From positions 62,001-126,000 of the forward strand of contig JAESUZ010003392.1 of the NCBI GenBank assembly GCA_017311185.1: DNA of 64,000 nt. The letters are read 5' to 3'. The translations under genes and the position numbers were made by a program. The notes beneath the pieces are model-generated. The model was not told where the DNA came from, ran no database searches, and worked only from the letters and a program-made list of their open reading frames with translations. This document shows, piece by piece, positions 43,414 to 54,039 of this stretch (positions are counted from its first letter, which is position 1; every line of letters starts with the position of its first letter). This stretch comes from Proteles cristata cristata. Taxonomy: Eukaryota > Chordata > Mammalia > Carnivora > Hyaenidae.

Positions 43414-43868
43414 TGGGTTAGTTTCCCAAAGCTGTAACAAAGGTCTGCAAACTGGCTGGCTTAAAACAATGGAAATCTATTCGCTCATGGCTCTTGGGGC
43501 TAGAAGTCCCAAACCAAGGTGTTGACAGGGCCACCATCCCTCTGCAACTTGAAGAAGAAGGATCCTTCTTGCCTCTTTCTAGTTTCTGATAGTTTTCATA
43601 TGGCATTCATTGCATTGCATGTGCAGCGCTCCAAATATTCCTCTTTTGTCACATTGACTTCTCCCTCCGTGTCCCTGTGTCTTCACATGGCCATCATTTT
43701 ATAAGAACAGCAGTCACATTGGAGCAGGGCTCACCCTGCTCCGGTATGACCTCATTGTAACTAATTATGTCTACAATGACCCTATTTCCAAGGAAGGTCC
43801 CATTCTGAGTTACTAGGGGCTAGGACTTCAAAACATCATCTTTTGGGGACATAATTCAATGTCCCCCC
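43414..43868 (-). mobile_element. MLT1-type LTR (ERVL-MaLR), antisense
   Basis: Read on the plus strand it is a reverse MLT1 LTR: GGGTTAGTTTCCCAAAGCTG, TAACAAAGGTCTGC, GGCTTAAAACAATGGAAATC, TGTGTCTTCACATGGCCATC, TTATAAGAACAGCAGTCACA, GACCTCATTGTAACTAATTA, GGGGCTAGGACTTCAAAACA and GGGGACATAATTCAATG. Both ends are close to the expected termini. Solo LTR of an ancient endogenous retroviral family. Confidence 0.88.
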
Positions 43869-43871
43869 AAA

Positions 43872-44083
43872 ATATATATATATAATTAGTATATATATAG
43901 TCTGGGACTATATATATATATTATGTATTATATATATGTATAATATATATATTATATAATATATATATAGTCCCAGATATTTAACTGGACATATTTATAC
44001 TAAATATATATATAATATTTTTTATTTAGTATATAATATATATATATTTAGTATAAATATGTCCTGTTCAATATCTGGGACAT
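43872..44083. repeat. Palindromic AT-rich repeat with three CTGGGAC boxes
   Basis: Two inverted-repeat pairs overlap. TCTGGGACTATATATATA (43901-43918) is the exact reverse complement of 43960-43977. The region 43970-44013 (GTCCCAGATATTTAACTGGA then CATATTTATACTAAATATA) pairs with 44038-44081 (…TTTAGTATAAATATGTCC TGTTCAATATCTGGGAC) with two mismatches visible in the non-AT part. About 24 bases separate the longer arms. The remainder is TA-rich. Confidence 0.85.
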
Positions 44084-44160
44084 ACTTTTACTAAAAAATG
44101 TATATGTTGTTTATCTGAAATTCAAATTTAACTGGGCCTTCCATATTTTATCTGGAAGCC
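44084..44160 (+). repeat. Ancient repeat fragment next to the palindrome (uncertain)
   Basis: GTTGTTTATCTGAAATTCAA followed by ATTTAACTGGGCCTTCC resembles a dispersed mammalian repeat I have seen but cannot name. It suggests the palindrome's CTGGGACATAC box may originate from that repeat. Confidence 0.4.
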
Positions 44161-44164
44161 TGTA

Positions 44165-44500
44165 TTCCTTGTTCCTTGAACACAAGAAGCACTCTCTGAG
44201 CTCAAGGCTTTTGTCCTGGTTATTCCCTCTGCTATGGGATGCTCATTCTCTCATTGCCTTTCTGAATACCTGTCCTTCATATACATACTTCCTGTCATCC
44301 TTCCTTGCTTTAATTCTTTCCCTTAGTCCCTTGTCACTATCTACCAGACTATATGTTTTAACCGCTGATTGTGTTTATTGTCTGTCACCCCCAGCAGAAT
44401 TTAAGATTGATGCCTCTGTTCACTTTTGTCTCTCCAGGCCAAGAGCAGTTTCAGAACATAGTTCAGTAAATGTTTATGGAATGGATGAGGAAAGAAGTTC
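44165..44500 (+). repeat. L2 LINE 3' end
   Basis: A long L2 terminus: CTTGAACACAAGAAGCACTC, CTTTTGTCCTGGTTATTCCC, TCTGCTATGGGATGCTCATT, CCTGTCCTTCATATACATAC, then AGCAGAATTTAAGATTGATG and GTTCAGTAAATGTTTATGGA. The 128-codon plus-strand frame across it includes the degraded L2-encoded region and is not a gene. Confidence 0.8.
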
Positions 44501-44925
44501 TTTCACTTTTGCTCAAGCACTGGAGAGTGGGCGTCTGTGGGTTTTGCTTACCTAGGGTGAACCTTCTGGTAGCATTGCCCCTTCCATGCTCTCGGTGTAA
44601 GGAGTTTAGAAAAGTGCTACCCCAAACTCTAGATTCATAGCTATAACATGATGCAGGCCAACCTGTTAATTCTATCCACTTGGCCATGGCCACAGGTTCA
44701 GGGATGGGAACAGAACCCAAGTTGGACTCATTGGAGTCAGTCCTAGAATTTCTGCTGGAACTACTAAGAGAACTCTCTCTTCCCACTGGTATTTCTGAGA
44801 GGAACAGGATGTCAGGTGGAGTTGCTGATAGCCATCTTATCACCATAGAGGAAGAGCAAGGGTTAGATCCTGGCCCAGTGCCTATGTGTGATTGTTCAGG
44901 CCTTACCATGGGCAATTACAAAGGT
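44501..44925. other. Unique sequence
   Basis: No recognised repeat. A 150-codon minus-strand frame (44463-44915) and a 146-codon plus-strand frame (44680-45120) overlap; the second runs into an LTR. Neither has a recognisable domain. Confidence 0.4.
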
Positions 44926-44929
44926 GTTA

Positions 44930-45325
44930 TGTCAGCTTGGGTTGTTATAACACAATACCATAGACTGGGTGGCTCGAACAACATACATTTGTTTCTCATG
45001 CTTCTACAGGCTTGGAAGTTAAAGATCAAAGTGCTGGTGGATTCTGTTTTTGGTGAAGGCCTGCTTCCTGGTGTACAGATGGCTACCATCTCCCTGTGTG
45101 CCCACATGACCTCTTTGTGAATGTGTACACATAGACAGAAAGAGAACTCCGGTTTCTTTTCCTCTTCTTATAAGGACACTAATCTCATAATGGGGAACCC
45201 CACACCCAGGACCTGATTTAACTCTAATTACCTTCCAAAGGCTCTACTGCCAAAGGCCATCACATCGAGGGTTAGAGCTTCAGCATATAAATTGGTGGCA
45301 GGGCACACAAACATTACTTTGTAAC
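44930..45325 (-). mobile_element. MLT1-like LTR (ERVL-MaLR), antisense
   Basis: GGTTGTTATAACACAATACC, ATAGACTGGGTGGCTCGAAC, CTACAGGCTTGGAAGTTAAA, GCTACCATCTCCCTGTGTGC, CTTCTTATAAGGACACTAAT, ACCTTCCAAAGGCTCTACTG and GCACACAAACATT follow the reversed LTR order. Confidence 0.82.
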
Positions 45326-45419
45326 ACTTTATCTGGCAGGTCTCACAGGGTAAGACTGCCCTTCCTACACCAGACTTGGTGCACAGCCAATGCATGGTAG
45401 ACTATGAAGGGAGTTGCAA

Positions 45420-45860
45420 TCAAGGACTAGGTCCCTGTGGCTAGCCATTCTCTTATGCTTGCTTGCATTACTGTCCAGACACCTCCATCAGGGGCCTCTT
45501 TTGCAGGGAGGAGGTTGTGACTAGGCCGAAGCCTTGTTGTGGGAAGGAGAAACTTGAAGAAATTTTTCTCCATTCTGAACTTGGTACTCAGGACTTTCCT
45601 ACTAGGTATCCCCGTTCCCCCGGGCCCCAGATCCATAGAAAAGCAGGAGCCTATTGTTTGGGGCTCCCTGAGCAGTGAGCCAATTCCCCCCAGGTATACT
45701 GATAGAGCTGGCCTTCCCCAGGTACTGTTACATGGGGAAAAATGGAACACTGGGGAGCCAGCTCTTTAGCTTCTTCCTTATCCTACAGCAGTAAGTAAAT
45801 AAAGCCTTGATTGTTCCTTTCATTTGGACTTATCTTAATTGACTACTCCCACATCCGGCA
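45420..45860 (+). mobile_element. Possible ERV LTR (class uncertain)
   Basis: The segment contains GGGGCTCCCTGAGCAGTGAG and, near its end, CAGTAAGTAAATAAAGCCTT, a polyadenylation signal followed by GATTGTTCCTTTCATTTGGA, reminiscent of R-U5 regions of class I LTRs. No TG...CA ends or primer-binding site were identified. Confidence 0.35.
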
Positions 45861-46430
45861 GATCAACTCACCTCTTGGCAGTCTGCTTGAGAATGGAACA
45901 AACATGGAAGAAACACAGCTGAGAGACCAAGAGGGATAACTGGGCTTCTATCACATCACCTCAGCAGCCCTAAATCTAGCTGTGCTGGAAGCCACTGTGA
46001 CACTTAGATCTTTTAGTTTTTGACCATAAGCCAATTAGATGTGTTTTTGTGTCAGTGGATCTTGAGTCAAGTACATCCCCTCAGTGCCCCATCCCCAATG
46101 AACTCAGGAACTCCTGTTCTCTGTGTACTTGCCTTCACCATGGTTCAGATCAGCCTGTCCTACTCTGCTTATGTGCTTGCTTCTCCAAGAAACATCTTCT
46201 GTTAGAAGCCAGAGTTGTGGCTTCTCCTTTTCTCTCTCTTTTTAAATCAGGCAAGATTTATTATTATTCTCTATTTCAGTCAGACAAGAATGAAACTCCA
46301 GTGGGCTGTTTATAATCAATTAGGTGATTATAAATAGGAGGAAAACTCTTCTTAGTATTTAAAAAATTTACATTAAGAACTTTTTTTTTTTTCACTTAGG
46401 AAACCCAATCAGTGTCAGGGGATAAAATCT
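45861..46430. other. Unique sequence
   Basis: No recognised repeat or exon; an oligo-T run lies at 46381-46392. Confidence 0.4.
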
Positions 46431-46985
46431 GTATTAGTCATCTTTTGCTGCATAATAAGTTATCCAAAATTTCATTGGTTTAGAACAACCAGTATTTATC
46501 ATCTCTGTTTCTCAGAGTCTGGAGTCAGATACAGCTTAGCTGGATCTGCTGTTTCTGGATTTCTGGCAAGGTTATGATTATTGTGTCACTGAAGCTGCAG
46601 TCATCTCAAGGCTGAACTGAGAAAGGACCCACCTGTAAGCTCACTTATATGGTTGTTTGCAAACCTCAGGTCCTCAGTGGTTTTTGGCTAGAGACATCTG
46701 TGCCTTGCCACATGAGCTTCTCCACAGGGCTGCTCACAATATGGCACTTGGCTTCCCTCAGAGTAATGAGAGAGCAAAAAGAGAGAGAGATCCAAGATGA
46801 TGGTCGCAGTCTTTTTATGATCTCATCTCAGAAACAATATCACAACATTTCCCCCATATTCTATTTGTCAGAAACTAGTCACTAGGTCCACCTCATACTC
46901 AAGGAGAGCTTATTATATAAGGGCCTGAAAACCAAGAGACAAGGATCATTGAGAGTTTCATAGAGGTTTCCTACCCTAAAATTCA
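46431..46985 (-). mobile_element. MLT1-type LTR (ERVL-MaLR), antisense
   Basis: Reads TGTATTAGTCATCTTTTGCT, GCATAATAAGTTATCCAAAA, GGTTTAGAACAACCAGTATT, GCTGCAGTCATCTCAAGGCT, GCTTCTCCACAGGGCTGCTC, ATGGCACTTGGCTTCCCTCA, GATCCAAGATGATGGTCGCA, TTCTATTTGTCAGAAACTAG, TCACTAGGTCCACCTCATAC on the plus strand: the reverse complement of an MLT1 LTR in full order. An old solo LTR. Confidence 0.88.
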
Positions 46986-47545
46986 CATTCCTTCCTTATG
47001 CAAAATACCTACCCTATCCTACCAAGGTTCTTAATGTCTCATATTATCATTTCAAAGTCCAGACCAGCATCTAAATTAAGATTAAGGTGTGGATGAGGCT
47101 CAGCTGTAGTGTCTTAAACACAGATCTTCTTGATCTGTAGACCATTGGAACTGAAGAAATAAGTTATCTGCCCACCATCTATAGTTGTTGATCTGGAAGA
47201 TATTCTAGTCCAGCATGGTGGAAGATTGGAGGCACGAGAGTTCATTGGTCCATGGAAATTCTGAAAGCCAGCCACGCAAGTGCTGGACGTTTCTTGATTA
47301 CATCCCAAGGCCTAGGATTAATTCTCCATGGCTCTTGGCTTCACTCTCTAGGCAATTGGCTCTGCCCTCACAGTCACTTTTCTTTATTATGGAAGGTAGC
47401 ACACTTTTTGTAGCTTAACAGCAATCTCAGCCTACTTCTTGCCAGTAGAATTCTGGGGGTTGAAAAAGTCTCCTCAATCTGTACTGTCTCCTTCCCCTGC
47501 AGTTCAAGTTGGCAATGTTTTTACAAATAAAAGTCTTTTAAGAAA
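46986..47545. other. Unique sequence
   Basis: No recognised repeat or exon. Confidence 0.4.
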
Positions 47546-47557
47546 CTTGTAGGTCTC

Positions 47558-47799
47558 GGGGCGCCTGGGTGGCTTAGTCAGTTAGGCGTCCGACTTTCGC
47601 TCGGGTCATGATCTTGCAGTTCATGAGTTCGAGCCCCGCGTCGGGCTCTGTGCTGACTGCCAGCTCAGAGCCTGGAGCCTGTTTCAGTCTGTGACTCCCT
47701 CTCTCTCTGACCCTCCCCTGCTCATGCTGTCTCTCTCTCTCTCTCCTAGAAATAAATAAAACATTAAAAAATTAAAAAAAATTAAAAAAAAAAACAAAC
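47558..47799 (+). mobile_element. Feliform CAN SINE, full-length, younger subfamily
   Basis: Head GGGGCGCCTGGGTGGCTTAG, GACTTTCGCTCGGGTCATGA, intact-looking B box GAGTTCGAGCCCCGCGTCGG, GACTGCCAGCTCAGAGCCTG, and a CCTAGAAATAAATAAAACAT tail extended by an (AAAATTA)-type A-rich tract. Flanked by CTTGTAGGTCTC (47546-47557, 47800-47811). CpGs in the head are mostly intact, indicating youth. Confidence 0.98.
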
Positions 47800-47981
47800 C
47801 TTGTAGGTCTCTTGTGAATCTCTTTGAGATTCACTCCATTAGGCAAAAGCCATACGTACAAATTTCTTTGACATAAGCCCTGTCTGCTTTTGATGAGATG
47901 GCTGAGGTCCAACACCCTTAACTTTCTAGAGACCCTATAGTTTTATTGAGAGGCTTTGTGAAGCAAACCTTTAATCTCTTG

Positions 47982-48840
47982 TGATATTATAAGAAATATG
48001 TGTTTGGGTTCATCCCTAGCTCCTGGACAGAGCTCCTTAGGATAGTATCTTTATAATGTCCTAAAGGATAATAGCAGTAGGAACGTATTTTGTTATAATT
48101 TTTGGTTTTTGTTCCTAGCTTCTGAAACAGCTCTAGAGTGATAAAGCTGAAAGCAGCACCTTATTATGTTAATGAGGTAAATTTTGGAAAGTCCCTAAGG
48201 ATAAGTGGCTGATTGCAAGGGGAAACAACTACATGATTAGAGAGGGAGAACTTTTAGCCCACCCCCTGAATTCCAGGGGCCACTAAAGGTCAATGTTTTA
48301 ATCAATTATGCCTGTGTAATGAAGCCTCCATAAAAATCCTGACCAAAGGGGTTCAGACAGCTTCTGGGTTGGTGAACACATGGCGGGGGTGCTGGGAGGT
48401 GGTGCACTTGGAAAGGACATGAAACTCTTGCCTCTTCCCACGTCCCTTATCCCATGTGTCTCTTCTAGTTGGCTGTTTCTGAGTTGTATTCTTTATAATA
48501 AATGGTTAATAGTAAGTAAAGTGCTTCCTTGAGGTCTGTGAGCCATTCTGGTGAATTACTGAGCCTGAGAAAGAGGTTGTGGGAACCTCCCATTTATAGT
48601 TGGTTGGTCAGAACTATAGGTGACAGCCAGGACTTGAGATTGGTGTCTGACGTGGAAGGGAGAAGGGAGTGGTGTCTGACATGTGGGACTGAGCCCTTGA
48701 CATGGGGGGTCTGCACTAATTCCAGGCGGTTAGTGTCAGAATCTGGTTAAATTGTAGGATACCCAGTTGGTGTTCTTTGAGAACTGGACAATTGCTTGGT
48801 GTGGAAAACCCACATGTCTGGTGTCAGCAGTGTTGTAAAT
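47982..48840 (+). mobile_element. Long LTR of an endogenous retrovirus (class I-like, unnamed)
   Basis: The ~860-bp stretch follows the order I recall for a mammalian LTR: TGATATTATAAGAAATATGT, GTCCTAAAGGATAATAGCAG, ATAAAGCTGAAAGCAGCACC, TTATGTTAATGAGGTAAATT, a TATA-like CCTCCATAAAAATCC (48330), GGTTCAGACAGCTTCTGGGT, GGTGAACACATGGCGGGGGT, polyadenylation signal TTTATAATAAATGG (48491-48504), then CTGTGAGCCATTCTGGTGAA and GGATACCCAGTTGGTGTTCT. No viral genes adjoin, so it is a solo LTR or remnant. Confidence 0.7.
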
Positions 48841-49529
48841 AGATGGAAACAGGACTATTTCATTCTTCTTAAAGGGTCTTTGTAGACTCTGAGGCACTAT
48901 CTTTGGTTTTTCTGAGGTCTTAACAAAAAGTTTATTTTTATAAGCTCAGTTTCATCTTTAGACACGTTTTAGACATGTTTTCCTGGTAGTGTCTTTGGAT
49001 TTGATATTTTCTTGGATGCTGTCTGGAGAGGCCGAAAAATTTCAAAACCCTTTTTTTTTTTTTTTTTGGTGGGTGGTGGTAACTATATCAATTTTTCCTC
49101 AGTTTATTTCTCTCCTCCTTCGTTTGACTAAAGTAACAAAAAGAGACCAAGTGGTGCCTCCATCACTTTGGAAACACCACTTAACTTCGATGACCCAGTT
49201 CATTAGGAATATTTTGTACTTTCAATGTAACTGCAGGTAACACTGTTGTTAAGCTTCCTGCTATTACATAATATGGTCTGGCTTCTTGCAGTTTCCAAAA
49301 GTATGTTTCTCATTTACTCTTGAGCCCTCATCAACAGTATCTCCAAAGCCAAGATTTCTACTAACAGTCTATTCAAGACAGTTAGGTTTTCTTTAACATG
49401 CTCCCCAAATTCCTTTTAGCTTCTGTGTAGTGCTGGGTTCCAAAGCCACTCTCACACATATCTGTTCCAGGAACCAAAAATCTGTATTGATCCCTTTTCT
49501 CATCTTACCTTCATAGGCAACTATTCTCA
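48841..49529. other. Unique AT-rich sequence
   Basis: Contains a 16-base T run at about 49051-49067. No recognised repeat or exon. Confidence 0.4.
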
Positions 49530-50245
49530 CACATATAAAGCATCATTTTATTTGTGAAGATTTCTCACAAATTATACTCTTGTTGTATGAGCATACAGTT
49601 TTACTTTCTTAAATGGTATTGTTTTAGATACCTCATTCTGTTTCTTACTCTTTTCAACCATCACCATGCTTTCAAGCTCTATCCATGACATTACGTGGAC
49701 ATCTTGTCAGTGGCTTCCAACTGTGGGTAGTATACCTTGAGTTACTCCTCCCCCCCGCCCCCCGCCCATGTTTTATATGTCCAGTGCCCTAGGAGTGAGC
49801 ACCCAGACTATCTCCACTTGCATGCCATCATCACAAATAATGTGGTCATGAGCATCCTAATCTGTGGCCCCTTATGAATCTGTGTGAGGATCTCTTTGTG
49901 ACATACACATACCCAGAAGTGGAATTAATGACACGTAGGATATATGTAGGCTTACTTTGATTAGGAAATGCCAAATTACTCACAATCTTCATGCACTAGT
50001 CTTCATTCCCATCAGCCATGCATCAAGGAACTCATATGCCACATCTAGGCTGACACTCAGTATCATCATCCAGTTTAATTTTTTTCAGTCTATTTGGTAT
50101 GAAATCGTATCTCATTTTGATTGGCATTTTCCTTGACAACTGATGAGTTTGAGCATCTCTTCAGATACTTTTGACTTTCATCTTCCACAGACTGCCTGCT
50201 CATATCCTTGTTTGTATCCTTGATCTTGAGGATCAGAGAGCAGGT
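49530..50245 (-). mobile_element. Old L1 LINE fragment, antisense
   Basis: The phrases CAAGCTCTATCCATGACATT, GTGGTCATGAGCATCCTAAT, ACATACCCAGAAGTGGAATT, CATTCCCATCAGCCATGCAT, AATCGTATCTCATTTTGATT, GGCATTTTCCTTGACAACTG and ATGAGTTTGAGCATCTCTTC are the reverse complement of the L1 ORF2 3' region in order. Degraded. Confidence 0.78.
49746..49768 (-). other. Potential G-quadruplex
   Basis: The plus strand has a C7-G-C6-G-C3 run, so the minus strand carries at least four GGG tracts with one-base spacers within 22 bases. It lies inside the L1 fragment and is not conserved by ancestry. Confidence 0.6.
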
Positions 50246-50628
50246 ATGATCTCTTCTGCATTCTCATTGCTCCCAGCGGCACTGGTGAGTGTTGATTGAT
50301 GATTGATGAGAAGGTCAGTGTGGCTGTGTTATTTGAGCTTCTGGATTTTGAGGCCTACTTCTCCTCCACAGAGCCTGAGGTGTTTGCCTGCATTCATTCA
50401 GAACACATTCATCACACGGCTGCCCCATGCCGAGTCTTCCTGTGCAGCTCTCCCTCCCGGCAAAGCCCAAATGACCTGTCAGTCACTCTATCAATTGAAC
50501 AGAAGAATGAAACTGTTCACACTAGTCATCTGGTATCAGACAGACTCTAATAACATTTTAAGTGTCCTTTTATAGACTCTAATACTCTATGATCCTCTGA
50601 TTCTAACTTACTGACTAGTTGATTTTTT
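50246..50628. other. Unique sequence
   Basis: No recognised repeat or exon; two overlapping frames of 84 and 90 codons are unsupported. Confidence 0.4.
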
Positions 50629-50646
50629 TCTTTTATTGTTATTTTT

Positions 50647-50849
50647 CATAAGATTTTGTTAAAGGTTTATTTATTTTTGAGAGGGAGAGCATGAGCAGGG
50701 GAGGAACAGAGAGCGGGAGACAGAGAATCTGAAGTGGGCTCCATGCTGACAACAGCGTGCCTGATGCAGGACTCGAACTCATGAAGTGTGAGATCATGAC
50801 CTGAGCTGAAGTCAGAGAGGCTCAACTGACTGAGCCACCCAAATGTCCC
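50647..50849 (-). mobile_element. Feliform CAN SINE
   Basis: Minus-strand element from GGACATTTGGGTGGCTCAGT to the TCAAAAATAAATAAACCTTT tail. It is flanked by a perfect 18-bp duplication TCTTTTATTGTTATTTTT (50629-50646, 50850-50867). Confidence 0.96.
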
Positions 50850-50867
50850 TCTTTTATTGTTATTTTT

Positions 50868-51234
50868 AACTGCCATGTGCCTACAGCAAGGCAAGACCCA
50901 AGAAATCTTGGCCATGTGTTTGCAAATCAGTAAGAGACCCAACATAGCCTTTTGTTAAGTGTCTCTGCTTGTGAGGCACAATCCCAGCTCTACTGAAATA
51001 TGACTGCTGTAAACTATCATGGACTTTATAGTCAAAAAGTAAACTCTCCTTACTGTACCTCCTACAAAGGTCACAAGTCTGAGTGTGACAACACTTATCT
51101 GCTTTTCCAGAGAGAGTAAGTGTGCTTAGCCCTAACCTAACTACTCTCACATCCACCCACTCCATGGCAGGGTTAGGAGCCCAAATCTGTAAGTCTTGAC
51201 TAAAAACCTCTACCTCATATTGTAATTATCCTTT
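50868..51234. other. Unique sequence
   Basis: Nothing recognised; a 94-codon minus-strand frame is unsupported. Confidence 0.4.
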
Positions 51235-51375
51235 TTGTTTGTTCTCCTTCCTCTAGATCTGGGACACACTGAGGACACAGACTGTGTCTTATTCATTTAT
51301 TTAGTTTACCATACTTAACAAGGCATTTGTCACAGAGCAAGTGTTCAATAAACATTTATTGATTGAACAAATGGA
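51235..51375 (+). repeat. L2 LINE 3' end
   Basis: GACACAGACTGTGTCTTATT, CACAGAGCAAGTGTTCAATA and AACATTTATTGATTGAACAA are the L2 3' terminus. Confidence 0.82.
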
Positions 51376-52739
51376 CACATGAAAAACTTCTTATTTACAT
51401 GCTACACACTATGTCAGGTGCTGGGAATTCACTGATGAGTAAGACTCAGTTTAATTTTAAAATCATGTGGAAAAGGTACAGAGGAAGGGTGCTGCACCTT
51501 ACGGAGAGGTGAACTTCAAACAAAGAAGGGATACCATTTGTAACACTCATCTTCTTCATCTACAAAAGAGTTCTTCTGCCTTCAGTTCTGGATATGACTT
51601 GTACTGGGCTTGCAAGAAATAAGCATTCTCTGTGTGCAGATGTGTGAAAGGTGTGGATGTGGATGCTACCTGTCCAAGTGTGCCTGCTTCATCCTAGCCT
51701 GAAGTTAGTACAGGGAGGCTGAAGGCTCTTTTCCCACCTTCCAAAAAGGCTTGGTCAAATGGCGGGGCCATCTAGAAAACTGTCTGGGGCTGCAATGTGC
51801 ACAAACAAGTGAGCATCACAGCATTGGACCCTTAATTCCTTTAGTATATGATCCAACAATTGGGAAAACCGGAGTTGGCCTAGGAGTGCGCTTTCCCAGC
51901 TCTATCTCAAATCCATGTCAATTTTCAACCCTTTGGTCAATTGAAAGGAACTTGGGTGAAGTTCTGTCTAAAATATTGGGCTTTGAGGGAAAGTTAGATA
52001 AGCAAATTTGCTGAAAGTTCTAGTTACGTACCTCTTGGAAAACATGCTAGCCAGACCTCTACAGGGACCTCATCTCACTTCCTATCAGCTCCATGAGAGG
52101 ACTTTAAAGTGACTCCTAAAATGGACAATAGGTGTGGGGCAGAGTTGGGAAGTATGCTACATTTGGCATTATGTATTCCACAGGAAAACAAATACTCATT
52201 TCTTTGCTCTCACTTTAAAAGATACTTCTTATAAAAAGATTTCTTTGCAAAGAATCACTTAATAGTTGGTAGTTGATCAAGTAAAACAAATGTGGGCTTT
52301 CTTAAGCAAATCCCTAAAGAGATTTCCTTCATTTTCATATCTGTGGATTTTGGAGAGTGGAATCTAATGTGAAATGATCTTTAATAATTTTTTTTCATTG
52401 ATATTCTACAGGGCAGAGTTCTTTTATCTTTATTTGCTCCATAATCTTGAAGCACTTGTGCAATAACCACAGTGTAGGCTTCAGTTAAATATGCAACTCC
52501 TGCCTCTGCCATTCTTTAAAAAAAAAAATCGAGCTAGTTTGCTTGTGTGCAGTTAATTCTATTTTTTATGTACTCAGCCACTGATAACTAGGATCTAGTA
52601 CACATGAGTTTCCTTTTTTTGTTTGTTTGCTTGGGTTCTGTGAGCTTTTCCATCATAAAACAAAATAGTCAATAGCAGATGAATTGATGTATGCTACAAC
52701 TAACAGTAACTGGGCAGTGTGAGCACAACCAATAGAGCA
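51376..52739. other. Mostly unique sequence
   Basis: The start (CACTATGTCAGGTGCTGGGA, TTCACTGATGAGTAAGACTC) is the same ancient-repeat type seen at 38090. At 51757-51773 two YY1-like cores face each other (AAATGGCGGGGCCATCT). Otherwise nothing is recognised. Confidence 0.4.
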
Positions 52740-52955
52740 GGCATTGGCAAACATTTTCTGTAAAGGGCCAGACAGTAAATATTTTAGGCTTTGTGAGTCA
52801 TTATAGTCTCTGTCATTACTATTTACCTCTGCCTTTGTAGTGCCAACTCAGCTGTAGACAGTATGTAAATGAATGAGCAGGTATTTCAATAAAACTTTAC
52901 TTACAAAAGCAGGCACTAGGCCAGATTTAGCCTGTGGCTATAGTTTGCTGATCCA
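52740..52955 (+). mobile_element. hAT-type MITE, near full-length
   Basis: Ends GCATTGGCAAACATTTTCTG and TAGTTTGCTGATCC form terminal inverted repeats. The interior AAGGGCCAGACAGTAAATAT, TTTTAGGCTTTGTGAGTCAT, CAATAAAACTTTACTTACAA, GCCAGATTTAGCCTGTGGCT is the full family order. Same family as 35194-35391. Confidence 0.85.
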
Positions 52956-54039
52956 TAATCCAGAGCAAGTGATAGAAACAAATAATGTTAGCTATGAAAA
53001 AAATCATAATGGCCCGCCCTTTGGAACTCTAATGTTGCACTGTACCTTAGCTTACGCGTCTGCTGTTCCAGTTTTGTTTTCTGAGCTTTAGGTTTATAGG
53101 GGGAGTGAGGGATGAGAGTGACAGTGTTTACAGAGGTATTCAGTGACAAGAAGCTCTAAGTGATGCCCTTCACTCTCATTTTCAAGGTGAATGAAGCCTT
53201 TTGTTCTGTCTTAGCTGGGCCATGGTAATGGGCTGAAATAGAGGAGTCTGGGATGGAAACCAGCCACTTTGTAGAGGGTCTGTGTCTCTCAGGGGAGTTG
53301 GGGTTTGGTGCTTAGGGAGAAAGAAGGGACATACTTCTAGGAGTCTACTCTAGCAGCCCAGAGATGAGCAAGAAAAGAGACCAAGTTCCCCAAATTCTCC
53401 TGGGTGCAAGGTTTGTTCAGGTTTTAGAGAGATCCATTTCAGAGCACAGCTTCTAGGCACAGAGTCCCAAATTTTGGCTGACAATTTGTATTTCTTCATT
53501 AAAGGAGATCCTGTGGCAGTTCTGGCGCTCTCTTTGTAGCTATTGACAGATGTGAACAATCCATTGCCATGTGGACTCCTTATAATATTTCAGAATTTGC
53601 CAAGGCAATGATTCCACTGTCTACATGCGATTTCAGAGGGAAGCAGAAGACCTAAAAAGAGGCAAGAAACGAAATCTCAGGTATCTTACTTGAAAGAGGG
53701 CCAATAAGTACATTAGTGCATAGAGTGGATGTTGTAGCTGAGACCAAATTCTAAGGTTGATTTTGCCTGCAGTAGATGTGTAATCTTGTTTTTGCTCCAT
53801 CTTTTTTTTTTTCCTTTTCTTTCTTTCTTTCCGTTTTTTTTTTGTTGTTGTTTTTTGTTTTTGTTTTTTTTTTTAAGGTCTGAGCAAACACAAGCTATCC
53901 TTGAGTTCCTGGTTATGGTAGGTTCCCAAGCGAGCAGCATCTGTTGGATGGAGGAGTAGTTCATGCTCGAGATGTTTTTAGAGGGCTGACCCAGCATTGG
54001 TGTCAGGGCCATCAGTTAGACAGGGGGAGAGGGGAAGCA
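52956..54039. other. Unique sequence with a T-rich tract
   Basis: The 53801-53876 stretch is T-rich (TTTC and TTG repeats). No other repeat or exon recognised. A lysine-rich 99-codon minus-strand frame is the T tract read in reverse. Confidence 0.5.

Noticed and set aside
44463..45120. 150- and 146-codon frames on opposite strands
   Set aside because: They overlap in contradiction, and the second enters an MLT1-like LTR.
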